Shown: piece after piece, positions 34,457 to 46,560 of the stretch
Numbering within the stretch: position 1 is the stretch's first letter
How the letters are laid out: each line of letters opens with the position of its first letter
Source: Gigaspora rosea
Lineage: Eukaryota > Glomeromycota > Glomeromycetes > Diversisporales > Gigasporaceae
Reading direction: 5' to 3'
DNA: 64,000 bases
Assembly: GCA_003550325.1 (NCBI GenBank)
Contig: QKWP01000868.1
Location: 121,194-185,193, forward strand
Notes under the pieces: generated by a model
Told to the model about the DNA's origin: nothing
The model's database searches: none
The model's input: the letters and a program-made list of their open reading frames with translations, nothing else
Made by a program: the position numbers and the translations under genes

Positions 34457-36372
34457 GTGAGTTTAGATCTCTAAAAATTTATATTAAAATTAATATAATT
34501 GGTATTTATATAATTATATTATATGTAAATCAAAGTTTGCATAATAAAGTCTATATTGCACCAAACTGGGAATAGAAAACCAATAAACTAGAAAAATAGA
34601 AACCATTTAGAGTCTAAAGAACCAAATATAAATACTGTACTGGAGATTTTTTTATATTATAGCAGACCTAGCCAATAAGCATCAGTTAAATTGGTTTGAA
34701 TATTGTTTTTTTACATTACACCTTATCTAACCAATCAAAATTGTAATTTGTGGACACACAAGCATCAACTACTTTTTGCCTCTATAGTAATGCCCTTCAG
34801 ACAATTATATTAACCAAAATTTTTTTATAATTCAAGAATAACTAAATTGTTCTCTATTACAACTAACTAACAATTAAATATTTATGAGCCTATATTTTTA
34901 ACTGCTATATTAATAAAAATATATTTTTATTATATTTATATAGAGAACATATTTTTCAAACTTAATGTTCTCAAAAAATTTAATAGAGAACATTTTAAAT
35001 TTTGCAAATGTTCTCAAATTAAAAGTGATTTCTTATGAGAACATGAGAATATAAGATTTTCAATGCTGGTTCTCATAATAACATCACATTTAATTTGAGA
35101 ACATTTACAAAATTTAAAATGTTTTCTATTAAATTTTATTTAAGAACATTAAGTTTTGAAAATATGTTTTCTATATAAATATATAAAGTAATAAAAAATT
35201 GGTTTATTAATCAAGCATTTTAAAATAATTAAGTTTATAAATATTAAATAGTTAGTTAGTAGAAATAGAGAACAATTTAGTTGTTCTCAAATTACAAAAA
35301 AATTTTGGATAATATAATTTATTGGTTTATCCATTCCTGGTTTTGATGCAATATAGTTGCATAGCTACCTAATTATGTAAACTTTAATACATATATAATA
35401 TTATTATATGAATATCAATTATATCAATATTTAATATAAATTTTAAGAGAGCTAAACTCACTATAATAATAATATAAATTTTTACAAAAAAATTACTTAA
35501 CAAATCTTTAGTTATTATTATTTAAACTTTAGTGCTATATCTTAAAATTTTATATCAAGAAATTTTTTTGAATTCACTAAATTCAATTATATTTACTGTA
35601 TTTATTTATTTATTTGACATTAATAGCTTATTTAAAAACTAAATATACAAGCCAATAACAACTTCATCTTTATAAATTTTTTTAAAAAATATATGAAGTC
35701 ATTATTTTATTTTATGATTAGCTTAGCTTTATATATTATTTTAGTTAAATAAATTATGCATTTTATTATTTTTATTATAATAATTTTTAAATATATTAAT
35801 TAAAAATAAAATTAAAAAATGACTAAAAGAAATATAAAAGTATAAATATGAAAAAAAATGAGAGTAAGAAATAAGGTTAAGAAAGAGTATGTAAAAGTGA
35901 GAAGAGAGAGTAGAAAAAAGATAGAGATAAAAAAAAAGAGAGAGAGAAAAAAAGAGAAAGATATAGAGAGAGAAAAAAAATTTTTTCTATTTAAGAATGT
36001 AAAAAAATTTTGAGAACACTAAATTAAATAAATATGTTCTCATGAGAACATAAATTTAAACCAGATTTCCAACACTTCTCTTAACTGTGCTATTCTGTGA
36101 TTCCATACACCAACCTGTACTACATTCTGGACCACTTTTTTATAGGTATATATAAAGTAATTAGAACAAAAAATTTTGGTTTTCATATATAATGTAAAAA
36201 ACTAACTTTATATTTTGTTAATGAAATAGAAAAGAGTTGATTAACGTTAAAATTTTTTGCTAAAAAAGAAGACTGTAATATCTAAAAAAAATACACTAAT
36301 TATATATATCAGTTACTCAATAAAAATTGCCATAAGCTCAAATATTAGCAAAAAGAATTATATTATACATTA

Positions 36373-36900
36373 GAGGGCATCCATAAATAATGTTATGTAC
36401 CCCCTCATAGTAGCGTTGGACCCCCCCCTGCTATATAAAAAAATTTTTCAAAATCCGTATATTTATATATAAAATTTTACAAAAACTTGAATATATTATG
36501 ATCCAGTGGTCCAATCTGGATGATTTGGGTACCATTCGATTCGTCTCTATATGATGAATCCAATGGTACCAAAATTATTTCATTTGGATCACTGGATCAC
36601 GTTTTATTAACGAAATACTATTGATTTTATAGTAATTTTATAAGAAAACATAATAACCAAAAGTATTTCGTCAATAAAACGTGATCCAGTGCTCCAAATC
36701 AAATGATATTGGTACCATTCGAATCCTCTCCTCGAGACGATTCGAATGGTACCAAATCATCCAATTTGGACTACTGGATAAGTTTTAGACGAATTTTAAT
36801 AAAAAAATTGCGTTATGTTGGGGGGACCCCCCTATATAGTGAAAAATCGTTATATTTTGAGGGACCCCCCTCAAATATAACGTTATTTATGGATGCCCCC
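36373..36900. mobile_element. PIF/Harbinger-like MITE (528 bp) with internal hairpins
   Basis: GAGGGCATCCATAAATAATG and, inverted, GGGGGCATCCATAAATAACG bound the element, and the direct repeat TTA on both sides (36370-36372 and 36901-36903) fits the 3-bp PIF/Harbinger target. Inside, GATCCAGTG, GGTACCATTCGAAT and AACGTGATCCAGTG strings form nested inverted pairs, and GGGGGGACCCCCC-type blocks lie near the ends. Confidence 0.75.
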
Positions 36901-37228
36901 TTATTTGTACTTTATTTTGGATCATGCCAGTAGTAATTTAGGCTGGGTTGATTTTTTATTAAAAGTTAGCTGAATACAAGAGCAGCTGAGTGAAAAGTTG
37001 GCCAAAATAGCAATAACTATCTATAAAAGTAGCAATCATGATTGCACTATGGATCACTATGGGAACAGCTATTGGTTTCTGCTCACTAAAGCCAGCCAGC
37101 TAGGCAAAGAAATAATAGAATTATGTGTTCCTAAACTGGAAGTAGTTGGATAGGCGAGATAATTTTCATGACTTTGGCACTACCAGATAAATTATGCCTG
37201 CTATTTGTTTTTATATTTACTTGATAGC

Positions 37229-38151
37229 TCCAAGCCCGTTTTGGTTCTTGTTCAAATTATACTAGTGCATATGCTCTAACATATATTATTCATAAACATC
37301 TTCTTAAAGTTGATCATCCTAACATCGTCAAATTCCATGGAACTTTTAAAGTATGAAATAAATACTTGTTTTTCAATGAACAGTGAGCTTTAATCTTGTT
37401 GATCAGGTTACAATTATATATAATGATAATTTAGATCCACGAACCGGTAATACAATGATGATATTACAATTTGCCAATAACGGAAACTTAAGGGATTATC
37501 TGAAAGGAAAATGGCATGAAAATAAATTTAAATTTGCGTGGAATAAACTTATTAAATATGCAAATGAGATTACTCTCGGATTGAAATATTTGCATACAGA
37601 AAAAATTATTCATAGAGATCTGGTATGGATTAGATATTTTTCATTTTTTAATTCCTAATTTAAAATTTTGAGTTCGGTAATTTATTTATATTTTCATAGC
37701 ATTCTAAAAATATATTAATAAATGATGATAAAATCTTGATAACGGATTTTGGAATATCAAAGGATATGAATGAAACTTCAACAATTTCATTTGTTAAAGG
37801 AATGTTACCATATATTGAACCTCAATGCCTTCTCAGAAATGACATAAAACGTGATAAAAAGTCAGACATTTATAGCCTTGGTGTGTTATTTTGGGAACTT
37901 ACAAGTGGAATTCCTCCGTTTAGAAATTTACCAGATTTCGAAATAATTATGAAGATTGTAAAAGCCGAACGGGAAAATGTAATTACTGGTACACCTCCAG
38001 TTATTCTGTTATTTATAAAAATTGTTGGTCCCCTGCTCCGGATCAACGCCCAACATTAGATAAAATTTTGGTCGATCTTGACAAGTTATCAACAGATACG
38101 ACTGTTGAATTTATTGAATATACCTTTTCTCCAAATTTTAAAGTATGCTAA
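37229..38151 (+). pseudogene. TKL-type protein kinase, N-terminally truncated and frameshifted
   Basis: A first exon-like piece (about 37229-37350) reads ARFGSC, a worn glycine loop, then HLLKVDHPNIVKFHGTFK; the ATP-binding Lys is not found. After an intron, 37384-37622 reads MMILQFANNGNLRDYL and ends IIHRDL. The third exon (37700-38151) has HSKNILINDDK, ITDFGIS, SDIYSLGVLFWELTSG and GTPP. At about 38000 one base appears to be missing after ACACCTCCA; the C-lobe (CWSPAPDQRPTLDKIL) then continues in the next frame to a TAA at 38149-38151. HRD and DFG are intact, but with no start region it is unlikely to be functional. Confidence 0.75.
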
Positions 38152-38821
38152 TAGGCATGTAGATTGTCTTAGAAATATTTCTGGAATATTGTAAAACTTT
38201 TAATATGGTAACGAAGTGCATTTAAGGAGGCCTTATTGAATTACAAAATTAACCAAATTAATAAAATGATGGGATTGATTAATAAATTAGATTATATAAG
38301 ATATGCTTGAATTGTAAATACTAATACCATTGGTGAGTAATGCAAAATAAAAACTTTAAAGTCACTTTTATGCATTGATGGTTCTCACTATGTGGATGTA
38401 TGAATTTTCATTAATACAACTCTTTTATTGGTCACCTTTGGAGTTCCGCAAGTTCTGTGCACAAAATCATCCTAGCATCGCCCAAAAATCTGTTATATAA
38501 GCGGCATCTAAATCAACATTCTGACAAATTAATGTAAGCAGCGCAAGATAGAAATAAATTTTATTCCTATTATTATGAAAATTCATGTCGATAAAGATAA
38601 ATTGCAAATTTCGAAATTTTATTTTTTATTATACAATTTAAAAAACTTCAGATAGTTTATATTTAAATAAAAAAATAAACACTATCTTCACATGTTTGCA
38701 CAATAAAATTTATCTTATCAAATAAGATTATATCCAGCAAGTATTTCATAACTTGAAAATGATTTTTAATTATTACATAAATTTTTCAAAAAATTACTAA
38801 TGCCAATAGAATGTATTTAAA

Positions 38822-39216
38822 TTATACCATTCCATGTCTTTCAAATGTTCTTACATTTTCAAAGTCTTCCTCCAAGTCTTTTACCAGTTTTTTGATTGCA
38901 TTGAAGTTTTTTTCAGCTGCATTTAGCAATTTGTTTTGTTGAGAAAGATTTGATGATTTTTCATTTAATTCTACATCCTAAAAAGTTAATATTGTTAGAT
39001 TTAAATAAAATAAATAATACTTTTCAAGTATTATTTTTAGTTCAAACGCTCTGCTAATCATAGTTTCCTCACTAGTTTCTGAAACATATTCGTCTATATT
39101 TGAATCATGCTTATCCAAATGCATATCCAAGTTATACTTATTTAAATATAAGTCAGCTTCAAAATTAATTGCAGAACCTTCAATTGTAGTATCGGCAGAT
39201 ACAATATTTGAATTAT
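38822..39216 (-). pseudogene. Fragment of an unrecognised coiled-coil-like gene
   Basis: On the minus strand an acidic stretch (about 39216-39045) reads FEADLYLNKYNLDMHLDKHD, then SNIDEYVSETSEETMISRAF. After a TTTTTAG acceptor, 38982-38822 reads VELNEKSSNLSQQNKLLNAA, then AIKKLVKDLEEDFENVRTF, ending HGMV and a TAA. The second part has the heptad pattern of a coiled coil. The likely donor (GAAAA|GTATTA) does not join in phase, and a TAA lies just upstream, so it is a fragment. A similar low-complexity fragment lies at 46307-46530. Function unknown. Confidence 0.4.
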
Positions 39217-41908
39217 TTTAATAATTTTCCAAATAGTTTGATGGCCTTTATAAATAAATGGATACTGATTATTTCATTAAACATAATAAAAAAATGAATA
39301 TTTCATATGTCCTAACAGTGCAACTAAATGCTTGCAAAGCAAAAATTGATTTTTAAAAAATACTGGGCATGAGCAAATCAACCCTTATGAATAGTAAGTT
39401 CTTTATTTAATGGATAGAATTTACCCATACTACTGGTAGTACAGTGTACTTTATTGTGACACCTTTTAATGCTAATTATCTACTAATTTAACAAATCAAT
39501 AAACTATTATATTTTTGTTAAAGTGTCTTATATATGGGGCAATATATATTTAATAATTCATAGCTCTAAGTATTTTTTAAATTTTTTAGGATTTTTTAAA
39601 AACTAGCATTTTTTTCAATAATTTTACTAGTAATTTTATATTAAAAATTTGCATGTAATTTTTTAAAAATTCAAACTTAAATTATTTTTGATAGATTAGT
39701 TTAGGCTTAAATATTTAATACATTAATAATAAAACATTTGCTTTTATAACTTTATTTAAAAATTTATGAATTTATTTAATAAAAATTTTTTAAATTATTA
39801 GAAAAGATTAAATGAACTCTATGTTATACTAAAAATAGTAATAATTTGCAATTTACAGCTTATAGCAAAAATATTATTTTTTATAAGAAAATTACTACAA
39901 ATCACCACTGGTAATCATTACCAGTGATCTACAATGCATAAAATAAACAAAACAAACTAAATAAAAATTAAATCTTTTTAATATTAGGGTAAGGATAAAG
40001 GTTAGAGATTAGGATAGGGCTTTGTATATAGTAAAATTTAGCAAGGAATTTTTTTTTTGTATAAAAAAAAGTAGTTTCATAGGCAAAATTTTAGGTTAGA
40101 AGCAATTTTAGGAATTTTTGTAAAAATTTTTGTTTTTTTACACAAAAATTGATCTACATGTTACACCTGATCCTGAATTTTAATTGGTAATTGAACACCA
40201 GTGATGATCACTAGTAGTGATAAATAGCAAATTTCTTTTTATAAACAAATAATAATTAAAATTTTGACATTGTAAACTTTTAAAAAGGTTTATATAATCA
40301 AATCTTAAATTTGTCAATTTTATTAAAAACCTTATAGCAAGATAATTTTTAATTGTGCACTACTGGTAGTATAAAAAATTACAAAAATTAGAATTTAAAA
40401 AAAATTTTTTAATAGTTTTATTATAAATTTGAAAATAAATAAATTTTGGTAAATCTAGAGTATTTATCAGATTTTTGTATATAAAAAGATTTAAAAAATA
40501 ATTTTTTGGATTTTTTAGAGCCTTTAATAAATGTACTAATAGTAGTACAAAGTCCTAAATCTAAACCATTAAATTTCTTCCCAATTGGCAAGCTTTTTCT
40601 ATTCTTATTTGAAATCTTATCTCCAGGATGATTGAATTCTTTTATTAATAAGAAGATTATAATATAATAATTTTAACAACATTCTATTAATTATAACATA
40701 ACAAAGTAGGTCTAGATTTGGCAGTTAAATTTACTTTTTAAGAATTCTTTAATAAGTTTTGATAATTATAATTGTGCAAATTGTTTTTATATGCAAATAG
40801 TGCCCAAAGGTTCCAATGATCTGTAGGATACCACTCTAACCATAAATAATACTATACATAGTACAAATTATATTAATAACAATATTAAAATATATTGTTA
40901 ATAGCATGTGTTCAAATGTTTTTTAGCATAGAAATAAATTCTTTGTTCACTATAGAAATTCATATATATAATGATAAAAATTCATATTAATTAATTATAT
41001 TACCTTTTTTTTATAATGCTACTTCTAAAAAAACCTTTTTCTAAATATTTGTATTATTATATATTAATTACTATGATGGATCAATTATTGAGTATTGCTG
41101 TTGTACAATATTAGCATTATAATATAATAGATTACTATTATAATGCAAAGAAAGTTTTTGTTCAATTGCTAATTGCATATACCACTTACATAATATACCT
41201 CTATATCTTTTCAATAGCAAAATACTTATCAATTTAAGCCCATTTTTTTTACAAAGATTTAAACTATACAGTTATAGCTGTACACATATTTTGTCCTTTT
41301 TCAAATTCAATAAAGCAGTATAAAATTAAATATCCTGTTCAATCCACTATTGCCATTAGTGCTTAAAGTTCATAATTTGACCAGTTTGTAATAGAATAGT
41401 ATCAACTATAATGGTTTTAAATGCTTTGTATGGCAATTCAATAAAAAATTTTTTTAAAACTAAAAACATGTATTGGTTTATTTAAATCAAGCACAATCTT
41501 AAAATCTTTTTTTTTGAAAGTAACTTTGTAGATTTATATTAACATAATGCCTATAAAAATGCAGTTGTTTTTTTGGCTCACCAAAATGCATCTGCTCCAT
41601 AGTCAAGTTCAAACCCTCAAATTTTTGAGACATAATTTCTTGATTAAGATCTGATTTTTTAAGAATTAAATGGTCACATATCTGATATATATTACTTAAT
41701 TTATTTAGTTACACCAGTATATTTTGGTCATTTATGAAGTAGTTTGTGATTAAGTATGATTATTCACACAATTATTATATAAAGTTATACTATATAAGTT
41801 CCTGTATTTCACTGCTTTAAAATATCACTATGCCTTTTACTCTTCAAAGTAAGTTTATTGCAAAAGTTACACTAGTAATAAAATGTTTTTATATTATTAA
41901 TTGTAAGG
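39217..41908. repeat. Intergenic with dispersed ACTACTGGTAGTA and A-rich repeats
   Basis: ACTACTGGTAGTA-type strings occur at 39435, 40362 and (as CTAATAGTAGTA) 40535. A block at about 39905-40215 is bounded by CCACTGGTAATCATTACCAG and CACCAGTGATGATCACTAG, and its interior (agggtaaggataaaggttag, CATAGGCAAAATTTTAGG) resembles 6370-6600 and 60770-60960. No gene is seen. Confidence 0.45.
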
Positions 41909-42120
41909 GCTAATGCTGAAAATGGATTATACTGAAAATTTTTCATATTTTATTATAAAAATTGTAAATTTTTTTGGGCCTTGTTGTGGTCTTTTTTTTA
42001 ATAGTTAGGTTAGAGTTAGAGTGTAGTTTTATTAATAAAAAGTATATTTGGGTTTTAGTAGTTATTATAGGTTTAAATAGAGACACCAAATTTTTAGTAT
42101 AATCCATTTTAGCATCAGTC
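41909..42120. mobile_element. MITE with ATGGATTATACT ends
   Basis: TAATGCTGAAAATGGATTAT continuing ACTGAAAATTTTT is repeated inverted at the right end (TGATGCTAAAATGGATTATA, then CTAAAAATTTGG). The interior is short and T/A-rich. The target duplication is not clear. Confidence 0.6.
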
Positions 42121-42173
42121 TCTACATTAATTTTTTTTTAGAAATTGTTTTAGTATGATAACATAATCATAAC

Positions 42174-42406
42174 CAGTGTCTGAAATTCAATTTTTAAATT
42201 AGTTGTGGGCCGCAACTAAATAAAAAAATATTTGTGGATTATAAAAGTTTATAAAAATTTAGTTGCATGCATAAGCATTTAATTGAAATTTATAAGTAAA
42301 ATTTGCAAATTTATGTGCAGAATTCACATATGCACTTCAGGTTTTGGTTGCGGAAATTTAAAATTTGTTGCGGTCTGCAGACTCTACAACCCAATTTCAG
42401 ACACTG
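42174..42406. mobile_element. hAT MITE (233 bp) with TTGCGG repeats
   Basis: CAGTGTCTGAAATTCAATTT and, inverted, CAGTGTCTGAAATTGGGTTG are the ends. Flanks ATCATAAC (42166-42173) and ATTATAAC (42407-42414) match at 7 of 8 positions. Confidence 0.8.
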
Positions 42407-43429
42407 ATTATAACCAGTATTGTTAAAAGACTGGTCCAGTAAAAATTACTAAAACTAGAAGGGTTACTAGAACGAACTAGATATAGCTGAAATATATATA
42501 GTTTCTAGTGATAAGTTGTTACTAGACTATTCTAGTCAAGTTTTTTTTACCACTGGATGGAAGTTCCAGTGAGGTCCAGTAAGGTCCAGTGGGGTCCATG
42601 AATCTAGCAAGTCAAAAAAAATTATTTTGCAATGAATAAACTATTACAGTGTTGTCTACTGGAATGTTCCAGTAGAAATTATTAGAACTGGAAGATCACT
42701 GAACTTAACTGGATGGAGTTGGATGCTTAATAGCTTCCAGTGATCAGATATCACTGGATCGTTCTAGTGAGGATTTTTTATCACTAGAATAGAAGTTCCA
42801 GTAGGTTCTAGTGACTTTCAGTGATTTCTAATTGGCTAATCATCTGGAATAGTAAGTGGGTAATTCAATCTTTGCTGTTTACAAGAATATTAGGGTGGTG
42901 ATATATATTACATAATATAATTTTATTATACCCCCTATCCTCCTACCCCTACATAAAAACAATTTGATTGGCTATTATGAACTTCTATATTTAACATAAG
43001 ATTTCAGAGAACCCCCACCCCCCTAAAATATTATATAATATCTGTCACTACTTTTACTGGATTACAATGATTACCTATATACTACTACTATGCACTATAT
43101 CTCTTATTTAATTTTTTTTTATTAATCAAATAATAAATAATTTTGTAGTTTTTCTCTTTTGATATAATTGAACATCCAACTAAATTAATATCATGATTGC
43201 TAAAGTTTACTGTATGAAGTAATATTAGCTAACCTGATAACACAATGCATATTACTGTTATACCTGAAACTACTTTTTAGAAGTTCGGTATAATGATTTA
43301 CTGTAGCGATGGATATGTTAGAGATTTAATAATGAATGCCGATTTATGCTAAGTAAAATATAGGGTTTATTGCAGTTACGCTTTTAAGATAATTAAGTGA
43401 TTTGCAGTTACGAAAGAGGCAAACGGCTA

Positions 43430-44202
43430 AATGGATAGCCAAAAGTAAAAACCAAGGAAATTGTTTTTAATATGTTTTTTTAAAACTTTAATTCGTAATC
43501 CGTGAGTAAGGGAAAGGATTTGATTAGTGATCAGTGGGATGCATATTATAATCAAAACAATTAATACCCATAATCTGGAGCCATTTTTTAATTTTCCCAA
43601 TTTCTGCAAAGCTAACATCTTTTGTGTTTCTATAAAAATTATAAAGGCGATTTTTCTCTTCCTAAAAGTGGGAATTTATCAAAATTGACCCAATGGGCCG
43701 TGAGATATTATCATTTTATCTTCACGATCATATGAAATTTCTTTACAGTTCTGCAAAGAAATTTATATGATCGTGAAGATAAAATGATAATATCTCATGG
43801 CCCATTGGGTCAATTTTGATGAATTTACCACTTTTAGGAAGAGAAAAATCGCCTTTATAATTTTCATAGAAACACAAAAGATGTTAGCTTTGCAGAAATA
43901 GAGAAAATTAAAAAATGGCTCCAGATTATGAGTATTAATTGTTTTGATTATAATATGCACCCCACCAATCACTAATCAAATCCTTTCCCTTACTCACGGA
44001 TTACAAATTAAATTAAAATATCTTGATGACTATTAAACCAAATCTAATAAATTTTTTTTATTTTAATTCTATAACTATATAAAATTAAAATAAAAAAATT
44101 TTATCAAGTTTGGTTTAATAGTTAATAAGATATTTTAATTTAAAGTCTAGAAAAAATTTACTTAGAAACAATTTTCTTGGTTTCTACTTTTGACCGGCCA
44201 AA
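43430..44202. mobile_element. MITE, AGTAGAAACCAAGG family copy 3, carrying an inserted palindrome
   Basis: The left end TGGATAGCCAAAAGTAAAAA and the inverted right end TGGCCGGTCAAAAGTAGAAA bound it. The right interior (44015-44150) is collinear with copy 1 (ATTAAACCAAATCTAATAAA and its inverted partner). The left interior is displaced by the palindrome at 43495-44004. Confidence 0.75.
43495..44004. repeat. Near-perfect 510-bp palindrome, 250-bp arms, 10-base loop
   Basis: The left arm begins GTAATCCGTGAGTAAGGGAA and the right arm ends with its complement. The arms (43495-43744 and 43755-44004) are equal in length, so no net indel separates them, with only scattered mismatches. The loop is ACAGTTCTGC. 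The open frames at 43427-43618 and 43763-43972 are the two strands of this palindrome, not genes. Confidence 0.88.
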
Positions 44203-44485
44203 TATATATGAAGATACAAGTAATCGTATCAGCAAGTTTATTATTATACTCAAGTTATTCGTGTATGGAGACACTATAACTAGGTTATAGTTTTATTCGA
44301 GTGATCTGTATATAAAGATATGATTACTCTTTTAGGGATTTATTCAATAAAGTATTCGAGTTGTTCGTGTATGAAGATACGATTACTCCTTTATTATTAT
44401 TGAGTTGTTTTCGAACTGAGTTCTGTTTTTTACTAGAGAAATTTCTAAGTCTATTTATACCTTTTGAGCTTTCAGTTTTTGTTAT

Positions 44486-44661
44486 TACAAGTCACTCTCA
44501 TTATAGTGAACTCTCGATATAGTGAAGATTGGCTATAGTGAAGAATTTTTTAGAACAGAATTATTATTACTATAATAAAAGGCTCTCAATATAGTGAATC
44601 TCTCAATATAGTGAAGAAATTTTACAGCACGAGGACTTCACTATAATGAGAGTGACTTGTA
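44486..44661. mobile_element. Tc1/pogo-like MITE (176 bp)
   Basis: TACAAGTCACTCTCATTATA continuing GTGAA is repeated inverted at the right end. Inner repeats CTCAATATAGTGAA occur in tandem. Bordered by TA. Confidence 0.75.
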
Positions 44662-44889
44662 TTTTTATAAATTAAAATTTTGCTAGAACAACTAGATTCT
44701 TAGAGGCTATTAGCGCTATTAGTGCTACTATTGCTACTAGCACCACTAGCGCTATTGCAGTGTCCCTTGCATTGGTGTTATATTGTAGTTAATTTGTTAT
44801 ATGATGCTAATTACAGGGTTAACATTACCAAAAATAATAGCAATAGCATTAATGAATTGATTTTTTAATAACCATAGAAACTTATCAAA

Positions 44890-45165
44890 TACTCTGTAAA
44901 TATAAAGAATCACCTATAGATTTAAATAAGTCATTAAAATAGTTTGACAATGCAATAACATTAAATAATCATAGAGTAACTTAAGAGATAGGTAAATATG
45001 ATTTGGGCTTGAATAAGGCTAATTCAAATGCAACAGCATTAAGTAATCATGAATTAACTTACCAAAAAGCAGGTAAATATCAATATGATGAATTACTCGC
45101 TAAATTAAATGAATCATTAGAAATCGAACAAAATAAATATAGATGTCATATAGTTGTAAACTAAT
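44890..45165 (+). pseudogene. TPR-gene relic inside the hAT element
   Basis: One forward frame reads DLNKSLK, then EIGKYDLGLNKANSNATALS and YQKAGKYQYDELLAKLNESL followed by EIEQNKYRC, with a few stops. This is the TPR pattern (YxxxGxY...LxxLNxxLEIEPNN). It is probably a captured or pre-existing fragment, not an active gene. Confidence 0.5.
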
Positions 45166-45540
45166 TTATCAAACATAAGAATCAATGTTTCGCTGATTTA
45201 TTTGATCAATTTGATTGGTCAATATTATATTTAGATCTACATAAATTGGCAATCAGACAACTACATTCCAGTGAGAAAATCGTTCCAGTGGGATTTCTCA
45301 CTGGAACTACTGGAACTCTAGAAGAATCTGGACGTCAAGTGAAGTTCTAGTCTTCTAGTGACAACACTGCTATTAGGTCGTATGTTCAATCAATTGATCA
45401 ATTAAGAGAATATAAGTATAAGAGTAAGGTACAGTACTATTTAAGTGAATTAATGAGTAAGTATAAGGTAATCATTGTGTAATTGTTCAAAGTATATTTT
45501 AGTATTGTTGAGGTTTGTAAGTAAGAGACTTTTTCTTCTG

Positions 45541-45860
45541 CGAACCTAATTTTAGTTCTGGTTATATCGATGCTTTCTCCCTATTTAGTAATTTTCCAAA
45601 GTGGTCTATCAGGACAACAGTCATATAGAAGCAAGAATCAAATGCCATATAATTTAAACACAGTTATTTATATAAAAGTGAATGCATTTTATAACCTGTT
45701 GGAGCAATAGTCAGTTATACAAAATAATACAGCCTATAACCTGTCAGTACAACTGTTATAGAAAAAATTACACGATTCTAAAAAGCTACATAGGTTGCTC
45801 GATAAGGAGGAAAATAACACCCATTTGTATTTTTATAGTGTAACTCAGAAATAAAAGTTT
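45541..45860. repeat. Dispersed repeat RepX, uninterrupted copy
   Basis: The blocks TATCAGGACAACAGTCATAT, CCTGTCAGTACAACTGTTAT and TAGGTTGCTCGATAAGGAGG occur in the same order as in the copy split at 14341-14557 / 20881-20950. It serves as the reference for the hAT 2 empty site. Confidence 0.7.
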
Positions 45861-46306
45861 TTTACTCTATTCCAAAAAACAAAAATATCGCAATTTGGGC
45901 CTGACATTGCCTCAAATATTTTAATAATTTATTGTGCTAGTAAATATTTTAATAAGTAAAATTTATATAATGTACTTTAATAATTTTAAATCACTCAATA
46001 ATTAAATATGTGCTATATTGTATATTATCCTATAAATTGTAAGAAATAAATATATAGATCAATATTGTTATACAAAAATCTTCAATATTAACTTTTATAT
46101 AGTTTGATTTACATAGTATATCGCACACCACAATATCACATGTGTACAATAATCTTAATTCTTATTCATATTTTGATTGACTAATATTATATTGGTTCTA
46201 GTAATTAAACCCTTCTAGTGAAAACTTCACTAGAACCACTAGAACACTGAAATTATCTGAATGTTCAGTGAAGTTCAAGCTTCTAGTTAACAACACTAAT
46301 CATAAC

Positions 46307-46560
46307 CATCTTCATGCTCAACAAGATTGATACTTTTATTTGCATTGTATTGTTTAGAATAATTTTGTTCTATCTTCAAAGAAATTTTATTAATCTATAT
46401 ATCTAAATTAACTGTTATTTTCAAGTATAATCTATGAATGCTTTCAAAATTTTTATTAATATTATCCATGTGTATAAAAACATTGTAAATTGTGTCTGCA
46501 ACATTTTCTTTGTAAATCACTTTGTCTTCATATTAATTAAATTAATAGTATAACTAACTT
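46307..46560 (-). pseudogene. Gene fragment truncated by the hAT insertion at 46298
   Basis: On the minus strand an open stretch reads KENVADTIYNVFIHMDNINK, NFESIHRLYLK, one internal TAG, then IEQNYSKQYNANKSINLVEH and EDGYD up to the hAT target site. The Lys/Asn/Glu-rich helical composition recalls the fragment at 38822-39216. It is unrecognised. Confidence 0.35.

Larger units (their letters stand above)
33267..36082. mobile_element. Foldback cluster built on GAGAACAT/ATGTTCTC arms
   Basis: AGTGTTGGAAATCTGGTTTG followed by AAATTTATGTTCTCATGAGA at 33303 is repeated inverted at about 36030-36076. CT-rich tracts (33400-33480) pair with GA-rich tracts (35880-35985), and TTTTAATTTTATTTTTAATT at 34110 pairs with its complement near 35810. 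A second inverted pair centres at about 35068. Within the left arm sits the hAT MITE 33492-34023. No coding sequence is convincing; the open frames here are low-complexity. Confidence 0.6.
42647..45369. mobile_element. Nested element of the CAGTGTTGTC family (2,723 bp)
   Basis: CAGTGTTGTCTACTGGAATG and, inverted, CAGTGTTGTCACTAGAAGAC are the ends, flanked by direct CTATTA repeats (42641-42646 and 45370-45375). The same CAGTGTTGTC end and a CTATTAG flank occur for the 131-bp element at 51802-51932. Confidence 0.65.
42415..46298. mobile_element. hAT-type element (3,884 bp) with CCAGT/CTAGT subterminal repeats
   Basis: The left end CAGTATTGTTAAAAGACTGG and the inverted right end TAGTGTTGTTAACTAGAAGC carry many TTCCAGTGA/TTCTAGTGA repeats. 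The left flank ATTATAAC and right flank ATCATAAC (46299-46306) match at 7 of 8. It contains a second, related element (42647-45369), a TPR relic, a RepX copy and two MITEs. No transposase is recognisable. Confidence 0.65.

Noticed and set aside
43427-43972. Two small minus-strand frames with similar proteins
   Set aside because: They are the two arms of one palindrome, not genes.
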